Below are positions 1-8,254 of a stretch of 64,000 bases of DNA, piece by piece. The notes under the pieces were generated by a model. The model was not told where the DNA came from. It saw nothing but the letters and a program-made list of their open reading frames with translations, and ran no database searches. A program made the position numbers and the translations under genes. Within the stretch, counting starts at the first letter, position 1. Each line of letters starts with the position of its first letter. The stretch comes from JADYZU01 sp964540965 (GTDB lineage: Bacteria; Pseudomonadota; Alphaproteobacteria; Rhodobacterales; Rhodobacteraceae), in assembly GCA_964540965.1 (NCBI GenBank), contig CAZIOT010000011.1:1-64000 (forward strand). The letters run 5' to 3'.

Positions 1-58
1 GGTCCCAGAGGGAAGAAGCGGGGCGGGGGGCGGGCTTGGTCATCGTCGCGGCGGTCAT
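1..58 (-). CDS. ABC transporter permease, N-terminal fragment (cut by window edge)
   Basis: Only the first 19 codons are inside the window; the reading begins MTAATMTKPAP and runs off the left edge. An AAGG ribosome binding site lies just before the ATG, and a second in-frame ATG follows five codons later. It starts 10 bases after the stop of the ATPase gene, so it belongs to the same transcript. In this transporter class the order binding protein, ATPase, permease is usual, so an RbsC-type membrane permease is expected. The function is inferred from position only, because no diagnostic residue is visible. Confidence 0.6.
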   Translation of the reverse strand, partial: MTAATMTKPAPRPASSLWD

Positions 59-68
59 GCTCGGCCCT

Positions 69-1595
69 TCAGAAGAATTGTGCGAGGATGCGGTGTTCGT
101 CATAGTCGGCGCGGTCGAATTCGGCGGTCAGGCGCCCCTGGCTCATCACATACATGCGGTGGGTCAGGCCCATGAGTTCGGGCAGGTTCGACGACACCAG
201 CAGGATCGCGGCGCCGCGGGCCGAAAGCTCGGCCAGGCAGGCATAGATCGCCAGGCAGGCGCCGATATCGACGCCGACGGTCGGTTCGTCCAGGACATAG
301 ACATCGACATCCTGCACCAGGCTTTTTGCCAGAAGGATCTTCTGCTGGTTGCCGCCGGAAAAGCGCGAGACGGGTTCGTCAAGGCGGCGGGCGTCGAAAT
401 CGACCAGTTTCACGATGTCGCGCAGCCGCACGGCATCGCGCCCCGGATTGAGGAACGCCCCGCGCGAGGCGCCGAAGGTCAGCCCCGACAGGATGATGTT
501 GCGATGCGCCGACTGGTCCATGGCCAGCCCGTCGGTCTTGCGGTCCGAGGGCGAATACCACAGGCCGGCGCGGATCGCCTCGGCCGGGTGGCGCGGGCGG
601 ATGGCGCGGTCCTTGACCCGGATCTCGCCTTCGGTGACGCGGTGCAGGCCGAAACAGGCCTGCGCGAGGTTGCCCTTGCCGCAGCCGACCAGCCCGGCGA
701 TGCCGACGATCTCGCCGGCGCGGACGGTCAGGCTGGCGTTCTCGACCGCCTCGCTGCCGGCCTTGCGGGCCAGGGTCACGTCGCGCAGTTCCAGCCGCAC
801 CGGGCCAAGCTCGGCCCGCGGCTGGGGATAGATCTTGGCCAGCGCGCGGCCGGTCATCAGTTCGATCAGCCGGTCTTCCGGCGTGTCGGCGGGCACGGTG
901 GCGACAAGCCGGCCGTCGCGCAGCACCGACAGGCGGCTGCCGATCAGCGGGATTTCATGCATCCGGTGGGTGACATAGATGATCGCGGTTCCCGCCGCGG
1001 TCAGCCGCCGCACCAGCGCGAACAGGGCCTGCGCATCGTGTTCCGACAAGGACGCGGTGGGTTCGTCCAGGATCAGCAGTTTCGGCCGCAGCCGCATCGC
1101 CTTGCAGATCTCGACCATCTGCTGCTTGCCGCGGGTCAGCGTCTCGATCCGCGCGTCGGGGTCCAGGTCGAAGCCCAGATCGTCGATCAGCCGCCGCGCC
1201 TCGGACCGGGCGGCGGATTTCGACAGGATGCCAAGCGACCCGGCACTGTCCAACATCGCCGCGGGCTCTTCGCCCAGGGTGATGTTCTCGGCCACGGTCA
1301 TCGCCGGGATCAGCGAGAATTCCTGGAACACCGCGCGCACGCCAAGGGCGCGCGCCTCGGCCACCGAGGCGGGGGTGATCTCGCGCCCCTCGATCAGGAT
1401 GGCGCCGGCGCTGGGCCGGTTCGCGCCGGCAATCATCGAGATCAGCGTCGACTTGCCGGCGCCGTTTTCGCCGAACAGGACATGCACTTCGCCCGGCAGG
1501 AACGACAGCGACACATCGTCAAGCGCCGCGTTCTGCCCGTAAATTCGGGTCAGGCCGCGGGTTTCGAGCGTGGCAATGGCGCCTGGGGCTGACAT
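69..1595 (-). CDS. CUT2-family (RbsA/MglA-like) ABC transporter ATPase with two nucleotide-binding domains
   Basis: A 508-residue cytoplasmic ATPase that powers import through the adjacent permease. Two ABC domains are fused, as in RbsA/XylG. The first has Walker A GENGAGKST near residues 42-50, a signature region LTRGKQQ and Walker B LLILDEPTASLSE. The second has the degenerate P-loop GLVGCGKGN typical of this class, signature FSGGNQQK and Walker B VYVLDEPTVGVD. The start MSAPGA is chosen because AAGGA lies eight bases upstream; an ATG seven codons earlier lacks a site. It lies between the TorT-like binding protein gene and the truncated permease gene, with an 11-bp stem-loop upstream. CUT2 systems usually carry sugars, but the unusual binding protein leaves the substrate open. 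Confidence 0.93.
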   Translation of the reverse strand: MSAPGAIATLETRGLTRIYGQNAALDDVSLSFLPGEVHVLFGENGAGKSTLISMIAGANRPSAGAILIEGREITPASVAEARALGVRAVFQEFSLIPAMTVAENITLGEEPAAMLDSAGSLGILSKSAARSEARRLIDDLGFDLDPDARIETLTRGKQQMVEICKAMRLRPKLLILDEPTASLSEHDAQALFALVRRLTAAGTAIIYVTHRMHEIPLIGSRLSVLRDGRLVATVPADTPEDRLIELMTGRALAKIYPQPRAELGPVRLELRDVTLARKAGSEAVENASLTVRAGEIVGIAGLVGCGKGNLAQACFGLHRVTEGEIRVKDRAIRPRHPAEAIRAGLWYSPSDRKTDGLAMDQSAHRNIILSGLTFGASRGAFLNPGRDAVRLRDIVKLVDFDARRLDEPVSRFSGGNQQKILLAKSLVQDVDVYVLDEPTVGVDIGACLAIYACLAELSARGAAILLVSSNLPELMGLTHRMYVMSQGRLTAEFDRADYDEHRILAQFF

Positions 1596-1619
1596 TCGCA
1601 GGATCCTTGGGGGCATCGG

Positions 1620-1649
1620 GGGCGGACCGGCATCGGCGCCGGTCCGCCC
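1620..1649 (-). promoter_or_regulatory. Intercistronic stem-loop between binding-protein and ATPase genes
   Basis: A perfect 11-bp inverted repeat (GGGCGGACCGG paired with CCGGTCCGCCC) with an 8-base loop fills the gap between the binding protein stop and the ATPase start. No T-run follows it. Such hairpins commonly protect the upstream binding protein message from 3' decay or cause partial termination, giving more binding protein than ATPase. That role is inferred. Confidence 0.7.
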
Positions 1650-1655
1650 TGTGTC

Positions 1656-2741
1656 TCAGTTGTCGACCGAGAAGTTGGGGCCATAGCCCGCGGGGGCCAG
1701 CACCGTCAGCGGGTCAAGCGCTTCGGCATCGGCGGCGGTATAGACCCGGCCGATGGTGCCGACATGGCTGTATTCCAGCCGGTTCTCGAGCACGCGCACC
1801 GCGGTGTCGAGGATGATGCGCGAGGTCAGCACCACCGGCGCCGCGCCGGCGGCGTCGAGCATGCCATGCGACAGCGCCTCGTAGACGCCGGGCGTGGTAT
1901 AGACCGAGACCAGCTTGACCTCGTCCTGCATGTCGCGCGACCGCAGCAGCGGCAGGGCGCCTTCGACCATGACCGCGGTGCCGACGACATAGTCGATGTC
2001 GTCATGGGTCTGGAGCAGATCCTCGACCAGCTGCGCCTGGATTTCCTTGCCGACGTCGCCGTATTTGGTTTCGACGATGGTGATGGCGCTGCCTTCGATC
2101 CCGGCCAGGAAACCCGAGTTGAACGCCTCGACGAAACCGGCGCCGGCGGGGCCGGGCAGCCAGCCGACATTGACGTTTTCCGACCCGGCGGGATGCTGGG
2201 CGGCCAGATATTCGCCCGCGCGCAGCCCTTCGTCATAGGGGCTGGTCAGGACATGGGCGACGGGCACGTCCGAGGTGACGCCGTTGATCGCGTCGATCAC
2301 CGGAATGCCCTTTTCCGCCAGTTCGGCCAGAAGGTTGTTCATGCCGTCGGCGGCGATCGCCACCATGACCACGGCGTCGGCACCGCCGGCGACGCAGTTC
2401 TCGATCTGCGAGATCTGGGTCGGAAGCTCGGTATAGCCGCCGGCCTCGTAGGTCTGCACGTCGACGCCAAGGAGGCTGGCTTCCTGCGCCATGCCATAGT
2501 TCATCGCCAGAAAGAACGCGTCCTTCATGTGCGGGACCGAAACGCAGATCTGCCAGTTCTGGCTGGCGGTCCCGGTTGCCGACAGCGGCGTGTAGTCCAC
2601 CAGCCCGGTTTCGCCCGCAACCGAGGTCGCGTTGACCTGAAGCGGATACCAGGGCGCCTCGTCCTGAGCCAGGGCCGCGGTAGCGGCCAGGGCGGCGATC
2701 ATCGACGTGCCGCCGACAAGCAGGGTGCGGATGTTCTTCAT
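1656..2741 (-). CDS. TorT-like periplasmic substrate-binding protein
   Basis: A 361-residue secreted protein with a Sec signal (MKNIRTLLVGG then a hydrophobic stretch ending ALAQ) and a type I periplasmic binding fold. The region around WQICVSVPHMKD, LNYGM-like AMNYGMAQEA, YEAGGYTELPTQISQIE resembles the TorT trimethylamine-oxide sensor of enteric bacteria. Here it is followed by a CUT2 ATPase and a permease start, so it more likely delivers a ligand to a transporter than to a sensor kinase. The start is supported by GGAGGTAAC directly before the ATG; upstream in-frame sequence is not needed. It is the first gene of the operon and faces the LysR gene. The ligand is unknown. Confidence 0.88.
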   Translation of the reverse strand: MKNIRTLLVGGTSMIAALAATAALAQDEAPWYPLQVNATSVAGETGLVDYTPLSATGTASQNWQICVSVPHMKDAFFLAMNYGMAQEASLLGVDVQTYEAGGYTELPTQISQIENCVAGGADAVVMVAIAADGMNNLLAELAEKGIPVIDAINGVTSDVPVAHVLTSPYDEGLRAGEYLAAQHPAGSENVNVGWLPGPAGAGFVEAFNSGFLAGIEGSAITIVETKYGDVGKEIQAQLVEDLLQTHDDIDYVVGTAVMVEGALPLLRSRDMQDEVKLVSVYTTPGVYEALSHGMLDAAGAAPVVLTSRIILDTAVRVLENRLEYSHVGTIGRVYTAADAEALDPLTVLAPAGYGPNFSVDN

Positions 2742-2808
2742 GTTACCTCCATGCGGACCCGGCTTTCCCATCCGGGGTCGCGGCGAAAGGTCGTCAGACC
2801 GCCATATG

Positions 2809-2822
2809 AAGTCAATTGACTT
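2809..2822. promoter_or_regulatory. 14-bp perfect palindrome in divergent promoter region
   Basis: AAGTCAATTGACTT is a perfect palindrome located 67 bases upstream of the binding protein start and 53 bases upstream of the lysR start. It lies in the only AT-rich stretch of the divergent intergenic region, with a TTGACT hexamer readable on the minus strand. It is a plausible operator or promoter element; the bound factor is unknown. Confidence 0.55.
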
Positions 2823-2837
2823 GAAAGCCACATGTCC

Positions 2838-2852
2838 ATAACCAATAGTTAT
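2838..2852. promoter_or_regulatory. LysR-type T-N11-A box
   Basis: ATAACCAATAGTTAT is an interrupted dyad (ATAAC, five bases, GTTAT) with the T-N11-A spacing classic for LysR-family activators. It ends 23 bases before the lysR start, on the lysR side of the divergent region, which fits an autoregulatory recognition site that also activates the transporter operon in the opposite direction. Assignment to the adjacent LysR protein is inferred from position. Confidence 0.65.
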
Positions 2853-2875
2853 TCCCAATCAGGCGATCGGCGGCG

Positions 2876-3835
2876 ATGTCCAATCTTCTGTATTTCCTCA
2901 AGAACAACCTTTCGATGCGGCACATGCGGCTTCTTGTGGCCCTGGACGACCACCGCAGCGTGGTGCGCGCCGCCACCTGGCTGAACCTGACGCAGCCGGC
3001 GGTGTCCAAGGCTTTGGCCGGGATCGAGGAGGGAATCGGCGCGCCCCTGTTCCGCCGCGGCCGCAGCGGTCTGGTGCCGACCGATGCCGGCGCCTGCCTG
3101 ATCAAGCATTCGCGGCGCGTGCTCTTGCGGGTCGAGATCGCGGAACGGGAACTGGACGAGATCATGGTCTCGGGCTTTTCCCATGTCTCGATCGGCACCC
3201 TGCCGACGGCGGCGGTCTATCTGATCCCGAATTTCATCGCCCGGCTTGAGGGCGCCAGTGCCCGCACCACCGTGTCGCTGCGCGAAGGCACGATGGACCA
3301 GTTGCTGCCCGCGCTGCGCACCGGCGCCATCGACCTTGCCGTGGGCCTCTTGGGCGGGCCGCTGGGGCCGGAGTTCAGCACCCAGCTCCTCATCGAGGAT
3401 CCGGTCGTCGCCACGGTGCGGCCCGGTCATCCGCTGCTGGCTGAAACCGCGGTGCAATGGGAACAGGTCAAGGGCTATCCCCTTGTGCTGCCCTCGCCCC
3501 ATACCCTTGCCCGCGGTGCCATCGAGGCGATGTTCATCAAGCGGCATATCGCGGTGGCGCGAAACCGCATCGATTCCGTCTCGACCATGGCCAATGTCGG
3601 CACCATCCAGGTGACCAATTCCATCGGTTTCCTGTCGCGGTCGCTGGTGGCGCATTTCGCGCGGCTGGGCGTGCTGCAGGTGCTTCCGCTGGCCGTGCCG
3701 CCCGATGTGGCGCTGCAAATCGGTCTGGTCTGGATCGCCGAACGCGACCGGACCGAGGCGCATATCCTGGCCCATGACCTGCTGATCGACGAGGCGCGGC
3801 GCCTGACCGGGACCCTTGCCGACAGCGGGCCATAG
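2876..3835 (+). CDS. LysR-family transcriptional regulator (GbpR-like)
   Basis: A 319-residue regulator. The winged helix-turn-helix occupies about residues 15-75 (RHMRLLVALDDHRSVVRAA, LNLTQPAVSKALAGIEE), followed by the LysR substrate-binding domain (VSIGTLPTAAVYLIP onward). The family acts as a dimer or tetramer that responds to a small co-inducer. It is divergent from the TorT-like transporter operon, with a T-N11-A box in between, the usual arrangement for a LysR protein controlling its neighbour. GbpR of Agrobacterium, which controls a sugar-binding protein gene, is the closest type I recognise by architecture. The downstream PrpD-family gene starts about 100 bases later on the same strand and could share its transcript. 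Confidence 0.92.
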   Translation: MSNLLYFLKNNLSMRHMRLLVALDDHRSVVRAATWLNLTQPAVSKALAGIEEGIGAPLFRRGRSGLVPTDAGACLIKHSRRVLLRVEIAERELDEIMVSGFSHVSIGTLPTAAVYLIPNFIARLEGASARTTVSLREGTMDQLLPALRTGAIDLAVGLLGGPLGPEFSTQLLIEDPVVATVRPGHPLLAETAVQWEQVKGYPLVLPSPHTLARGAIEAMFIKRHIAVARNRIDSVSTMANVGTIQVTNSIGFLSRSLVAHFARLGVLQVLPLAVPPDVALQIGLVWIAERDRTEAHILAHDLLIDEARRLTGTLADSGP

Positions 3836-3933
3836 GCCCGGCGCCTGACGGGGATCGCGGCAACCTCTTGGCGCGCGCCGGGCGGATCTGGCAGTCAGGC
3901 GCCAGACGGGTCCGGCGGAAAACGGGGGATGAC

Positions 3934-5220
3934 ATGGAAAGCAGGCTGTCCGCGCTTCTGGATCTGGCGCTGATGCCCGCCGCGGCGATCCCGGCGGCGG
4001 TGCGGCCCTTTGGCCGGTTGTCGCTGCTGGATTGGGCCGCCTGCGGCATCGCCGGCGCGACCGAGCCGGTGGCCCGCATCCTGCACGACCTTGTCACCGG
4101 CGAAGGCGGTGTGGCCGAGGCCAGCCTGTTCGGCGGCGGCCGCGCCCCGGCCCGCGCCGCGGCGCTGGCCAATGGCGCGGCCTCGCATGCGCTCGACTAT
4201 GACGACACCCATTTCGCCCATGTCGGGCACCCGTCCGTCGCCATCCTGCCCGCCGCGCTGGCGATGGGGCAGGCGCGGGGCGCAGCCCTTGCCGACATCA
4301 TCGCCGCCTTTCTGGTCGGGGCCGAGGCCTCGGTCCGCTTCGGCCTTGTGCTGGGCGCCGGGCATTACAACCGCGGCTTTCACCAGACCGCTACCGCCGG
4401 CGCCATCGGCGCCACGGTGGCGGCGGGGCGGCTGGCCGGCCTTGACCGCGACGGCATGGCCCGCGCCCTGGGCCTGGTCGCCAGCCGGGCCGCCGGGGTC
4501 AGGGCGCAGTTCGGCAGCATGGGCAAGCCGTGGAACGCCGGCATCGCCGCCGCCGCCGGCGTGGAATGCGCCGCTTTGGCCGCTGCGGGCATGACCGCCG
4601 CCACCGACGGGTTGTTCGGCCCGCAGGGCATGGTCGCCACCCATGCCGACACGCCGGGAGACTGGCCCGACAGCCCGGATTTCCTGTTCGCCGACGTGAA
4701 ATACAAGCTGCACGCCTGCTGCCACGGCACCCATGCGATGATCGAGGCTTTGGCCGCCCTTGGCCCCCTGTCCGATGTCGCCGAAGTGCAGCTGCGCACC
4801 GCGCCGCGCTGGATGACGGTCTGCAACATCGCCACGCCGCGCACCGGGCTCGAGGTCAAGTTCAGCTACCGCTGGCTGGCCGCGATGGTGCTGTCGGGCC
4901 GCCCCACCGCCGACGAGGCCGCCTATACCGACGCCTGCGCCGCCGACCCGGCCCTTGCCCGGCTGGCCGCGCTGGTAAAGGTCGTTGCCGACCCCGCGCT
5001 GACCGATCTTCAGGCCGAAGGCGCGGTGGTGCTGGCGGACGGCCGCACCCTGCCCTTTGCCTTCGACCTTGGCCGTTTCGAAGCGCCCGAAACGCTCGGG
5101 CCGCGGCTGCGCGCCAAGGCTGCGGCGCTGATCGGTCTGGACCGCGCCGCCGCGCTCTGGCAGGCCAGCGGACAGGATGACACGACGGCGCTGGCCGCCT
5201 GTGTGGAGGGCAAGGGATGA
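3934..5220 (+). CDS. MmgE/PrpD family protein (2-methylcitrate dehydratase-like or decarboxylase-like)
   Basis: A 428-residue soluble enzyme of the MmgE/PrpD fold, which includes 2-methylcitrate dehydratase and cis-aconitate decarboxylase. Recognisable family segments are ANGAASHALDYDDTH around residue 80, GHPSVAILPAALAMGQ, and the KYKLHACCHGTHAMIEA segment in the C-terminal half. The start MESRLSAL is preferred because GGGGGAT precedes it; the 22 upstream in-frame codons are arginine-rich and look non-coding. The stop overlaps the start of the MaoC-type gene by four bases, so the two are translationally coupled. Together they suggest dehydration and hydration of a branched C5-C7 dicarboxylic acid; the true substrate cannot be read from sequence. 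Confidence 0.88.
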   Translation: MESRLSALLDLALMPAAAIPAAVRPFGRLSLLDWAACGIAGATEPVARILHDLVTGEGGVAEASLFGGGRAPARAAALANGAASHALDYDDTHFAHVGHPSVAILPAALAMGQARGAALADIIAAFLVGAEASVRFGLVLGAGHYNRGFHQTATAGAIGATVAAGRLAGLDRDGMARALGLVASRAAGVRAQFGSMGKPWNAGIAAAAGVECAALAAAGMTAATDGLFGPQGMVATHADTPGDWPDSPDFLFADVKYKLHACCHGTHAMIEALAALGPLSDVAEVQLRTAPRWMTVCNIATPRTGLEVKFSYRWLAAMVLSGRPTADEAAYTDACAADPALARLAALVKVVADPALTDLQAEGAVVLADGRTLPFAFDLGRFEAPETLGPRLRAKAAALIGLDRAAALWQASGQDDTTALAACVEGKG

Positions 5221-6023
5221 CCGACACCGACTGGATCGGCCGCAGCCGCAGCGGAGAGGAGGCGCCGGGCGACCGGGCGATCACCGGCCTGCGGCTGGTG
5301 CTGGGCGATCTTGCCGCCGAAACCGCCCTGCCCCCCGGCCTGCACTGGCTGATCCTGCCGGAAATGGTCGCGGCCGAAAGGCTGGGCCGCGATGGCCACC
5401 CGGCCCCCGGCGTGGTGCTGCCCGACCTTGGCCTGCCGCGCCGCATGTGGGCCGGGGGCGAGTTGCGCTTTGCCGCGCCGATGCCCGAGGGGACGGTCCG
5501 CCGCGCCTCGACCGTCGAGGCGATCACCCGCAAGACCGGATCGACCGGGCCGCTGGCCTTTCTGACCATGCGCCATGTCTATGACGGCGGCACCGCCCCC
5601 TTCCTGACCGAGCGGCAGGACATCGTGTATCGCGAGCCGCCCTCGGGCCCGGCGCCCGCGCCTGCCGCGGCACCCGACTGGCCGGGGGCCGAGTCGCGCG
5701 CCGTCACGACCGATCCCGTGTTGCTGTTCCGCTATTCGGCGCTGACCTTCAACGGGCACCGCATCCATTACGACGCGCCCTATGCCACCGGGGTCGAGGG
5801 CTATGACGGTCTTGTCGTCCACGGACCGTTGCAGGCGACGTGGATTTTGAACCTTGCCACCACGCTGCTTGGCCGGCTGCCCTCGGTCTTTGCCTATCGC
5901 GGCCTGTCGCCGCTGATCGTCGGCCGCCCGGCACGGGTCGAGGCGCGGCGCAGCGACGCCGGGTTCGACCTGCGGGTCCGGGCCGAGGGCGGGCCGGTGA
6001 CGATGCAGGCCACGGCGGAATAG
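5217..6023 (+). CDS. MaoC/FAS1-like hydratase, mesaconyl-CoA hydratase type
   Basis: A 268-residue double-hotdog protein of the group that contains mesaconyl-C4-CoA (3-methylfumaryl-CoA) hydratase. The N-terminal half is the FAS1-like dehydratase part (PPGLHWLILPEM, RRMWAGGELRF). The C-terminal hotdog carries the hydratase signature FNGHRIHYD near residue 180 followed by GLVVHGPLQATWILN, where the Asp/His pair is expected to act on the acyl-CoA. Its ATG overlaps the PrpD-family stop, ATGA style. Neighbour context suggests reversible hydration of a methyl-branched dicarboxylyl-CoA in the same pathway as the PrpD homologue. It is convergent with the lysR gene at 6047. Confidence 0.85.
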   Translation: MTDTDWIGRSRSGEEAPGDRAITGLRLVLGDLAAETALPPGLHWLILPEMVAAERLGRDGHPAPGVVLPDLGLPRRMWAGGELRFAAPMPEGTVRRASTVEAITRKTGSTGPLAFLTMRHVYDGGTAPFLTERQDIVYREPPSGPAPAPAAAPDWPGAESRAVTTDPVLLFRYSALTFNGHRIHYDAPYATGVEGYDGLVVHGPLQATWILNLATTLLGRLPSVFAYRGLSPLIVGRPARVEARRSDAGFDLRVRAEGGPVTMQATAE

Positions 6024-6046
6024 GGCGGTTGCGGGGCCGCCGCCGG

Positions 6047-6991
6047 CTAAACCACCCCTTCGGCCAGCCGACCCTCCCAGATGCGGCGGCGCACAAGGTC
6101 GACCGTCACCTCGCGGGTGCAGCGTTCGATGGCGCGGCAGGCGTTGGTCATCACCCGCGCCGGGTTGGTCACCAGATAGACGGGCCGTGTCATCAGCGGC
6201 CCGGCGATGGGCGATTTGACCAGTTCGCCGCGCTGTTCGAAATCATGGGCCGCGGCGGGCGACAGGATCGTATAGCCCGATCCCCGCGCCACCAGTTCCT
6301 TGATCTGGGTCATCGCATCCATCTCGATCACCACATCCAGCGTCACCTTGGCCGCATTGGCCGCCTGCGCCAGCATCCGCCGCAGGCCATGGCCCAGCGA
6401 GGGCAGGATCAGTTCCTTGCCGGCAAGCTGGGCCAGTTCAAGCGGTTGGCCCGGCGGCGTGTCAAAGGGCCAATCCTCGGGCGAGGCGAAGAAGCACAGC
6501 GATTCGTCCAGAAGATGCGTGGCGTCGAAACGGTCGCGCGGGTCGAGGTCGTAAAGAAAGCCGATGTCGATGCTCTGATCCGCCAGCCAGCCGCGGATGG
6601 TGCCGCTCATTGCCTCGGCCGCGGTCAGGCGGACCTGCGGCAGTTCGACCCGCACCGTTTCGACCAGAGGCACCGACAGGACCATGGAAATCGACGGCGG
6701 CAGGCCCAGCGCCACCGTGCCGCGGGCGGCGCCGCCCGCCGCCTCCATATCGGCAAGGCAATCGTCAAAACTGCGGCAGATCTGGCGGGCGTGCCGGACA
6801 AGGCGGTGGCCGTCCTCGGTCAGGACCACGCCGCGCGGGCTGCGCGACAGCAGGGCCACGCCCAGTTCCGCCTCGAGGTTGATGACATGCTGGGACAGCG
6901 AGGGTTGCGCCACGCCCAGCCGCGCCGCGGCGGCAGACAGCGAGGGTTCCTCGGAAATCGCGATGAAATAGCGCAGGTGGCGTATATCCAA
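6047..6991 (-). CDS. LysR-family transcriptional regulator
   Basis: A 314-residue LysR protein: N-terminal winged helix (MDIRHLRYFIAISEEPSLS, RLGVAQPSLSQHVINLEAE) and effector domain from about residue 90. The start is a TTG with GGGAG seven bases before it; no better ATG is available in frame. It lies 36 bases downstream of the MFS exporter gene on the same strand, so it may be read through from the tetR-mfs transcript, and it is convergent with the MaoC-type gene. Its target is not evident: the upstream gap is too short for its own divergent promoter. Nac/CatR-like LysR proteins of this size often control aromatic or organic acid pathways, but I cannot assign one. Confidence 0.9.
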   Translation of the reverse strand: MDIRHLRYFIAISEEPSLSAAAARLGVAQPSLSQHVINLEAELGVALLSRSPRGVVLTEDGHRLVRHARQICRSFDDCLADMEAAGGAARGTVALGLPPSISMVLSVPLVETVRVELPQVRLTAAEAMSGTIRGWLADQSIDIGFLYDLDPRDRFDATHLLDESLCFFASPEDWPFDTPPGQPLELAQLAGKELILPSLGHGLRRMLAQAANAAKVTLDVVIEMDAMTQIKELVARGSGYTILSPAAAHDFEQRGELVKSPIAGPLMTRPVYLVTNPARVMTNACRAIERCTREVTVDLVRRRIWEGRLAEGVV

Positions 6992-7027
6992 CGGGCATCT
7001 CCCTGCCGCGTTGGCTAGACCTCGTGC

Positions 7028-8254
7028 CTATGGCCTGTCAAGCGCCCTGAGCGGGCGCGAGGCGAGGCCGAGAAGCGCCACCGTGCCGCCGACAAGGCCG
7101 GTCAGGATGAACAGGCCGCGGATGCCCAGAAGGTCGCCCAGCGGCACCGCCGCCGCCAGCCCGAGCGGCGCCGCCAGCGCCACGATCATCGACAGAAGCG
7201 CCAGCGCCCGACCCTGCACGGCGTTCGGCACCCGCGTCTGCACGATGGCCATCAGCGGCCCGTTGCCCGCGGCCCAGGTGGCATAGCTGAGCGTCCAGCC
7301 GGCGACGCCCAGCCACAGCGCACCGGCAGGTGCGGCGGCGGTCAAGGCAACGGCATAGGCGCACAGCGCCAGCCCCCAGATCGCCCAGCGCGCCGGCCGG
7401 CGCGGCGCCAGCGCCGCCACGCCCAGCCCGCCCAGCGCCAGACCGATGCCGCCGGTGCTTTCCATCAGGGCAAGTTGCGGCGGGCCGCCGTGGAAATGGT
7501 CGCGCACCAGCAGCGCGACAAGGTGGAATGGCGGCACGATGACCAGCATCACCGCGGCCATCAGCAGATACAGGTGGCGCAGCGCGACATCGCCCCAGAC
7601 AAGGTGCAGGCCATCGCGGAACTCGGGCCAGAGGCCGGGGCGGCTGGCGCGGTCGGGCCGGTCCTGCGGCACGGCAAAGAACACAAGCGGCACGACGCCC
7701 GCCACGGCGGTGCCGACGTCGATCCACAGGGCCTGCCCGACCGGCATGGCGCCGATGGCCAGCGCCCCCAGCATCGGCGCGCCGACGGTCATCAGGCCAT
7801 AAAGCAACTGGTTCAGCCCCGCCGCCCGGGTCAGGAACGACGCCGGCACCAGCCGCGCGGTGCTGGCGGCGGCGGCAGGGTGCTGGAACGCCTGCATCGC
7901 GCTTCGGACCGCCATGATCGCCCAGATCTGCCACAGCGCGACCCCGCCAAGGTGGAACAGCAGGATCAGAAGCAGGATCGCCGCGGCGCTGACAAGATCG
8001 GTCAGGATCATGATCGCGCGGCGGGAATAGCGGTCGGCGAATGTCCCGGCCAGCGGTGCCAGCACCGCTTGCGGCAGCAGCGCAAAGACCCCGGCCAGCG
8101 CCAGGGCCGAGACCTGTCCGGTGCTGTCGGCGATCCACCACATCAGCACGAATTGCGTCAGCGCCGATCCGGTCAGGGACAGGGCCTGCCCGGCGAAGAT
8201 CGCCCAATAGCGCCGCTGCCAGCGCGGACCGGGATCGGCCAGAAGCGCGGTCAT
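7028..8254 (-). CDS. MFS transporter, EntS/MFS_3-like exporter
   Basis: A 408-residue inner-membrane protein with about 12 hydrophobic segments. It begins RRYWAIFAGQALSLTGSALTQF and has the MFS loop 2-3 motif variant AGTFADRYSRRAIM near residue 70, as in the enterobactin-exporter-like MFS_3 group. The start overlaps the stop of the tetR gene (ATGA), so both are made from one transcript and the TetR protein very probably controls it. Such pairs usually export a toxic or signalling small molecule that is also the TetR ligand. The substrate is unknown. Confidence 0.9.
   Translation of the reverse strand: MTALLADPGPRWQRRYWAIFAGQALSLTGSALTQFVLMWWIADSTGQVSALALAGVFALLPQAVLAPLAGTFADRYSRRAIMILTDLVSAAAILLLILLFHLGGVALWQIWAIMAVRSAMQAFQHPAAAASTARLVPASFLTRAAGLNQLLYGLMTVGAPMLGALAIGAMPVGQALWIDVGTAVAGVVPLVFFAVPQDRPDRASRPGLWPEFRDGLHLVWGDVALRHLYLLMAAVMLVIVPPFHLVALLVRDHFHGGPPQLALMESTGGIGLALGGLGVAALAPRRPARWAIWGLALCAYAVALTAAAPAGALWLGVAGWTLSYATWAAGNGPLMAIVQTRVPNAVQGRALALLSMIVALAAPLGLAAAVPLGDLLGIRGLFILTGLVGGTVALLGLASRPLRALDRP

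Noticed and set aside
36..1592. Plus-strand open frame opposite the CUT2 ATPase
   Set aside because: The minus-strand frame has two complete sets of ABC motifs; the plus-strand translation has none.
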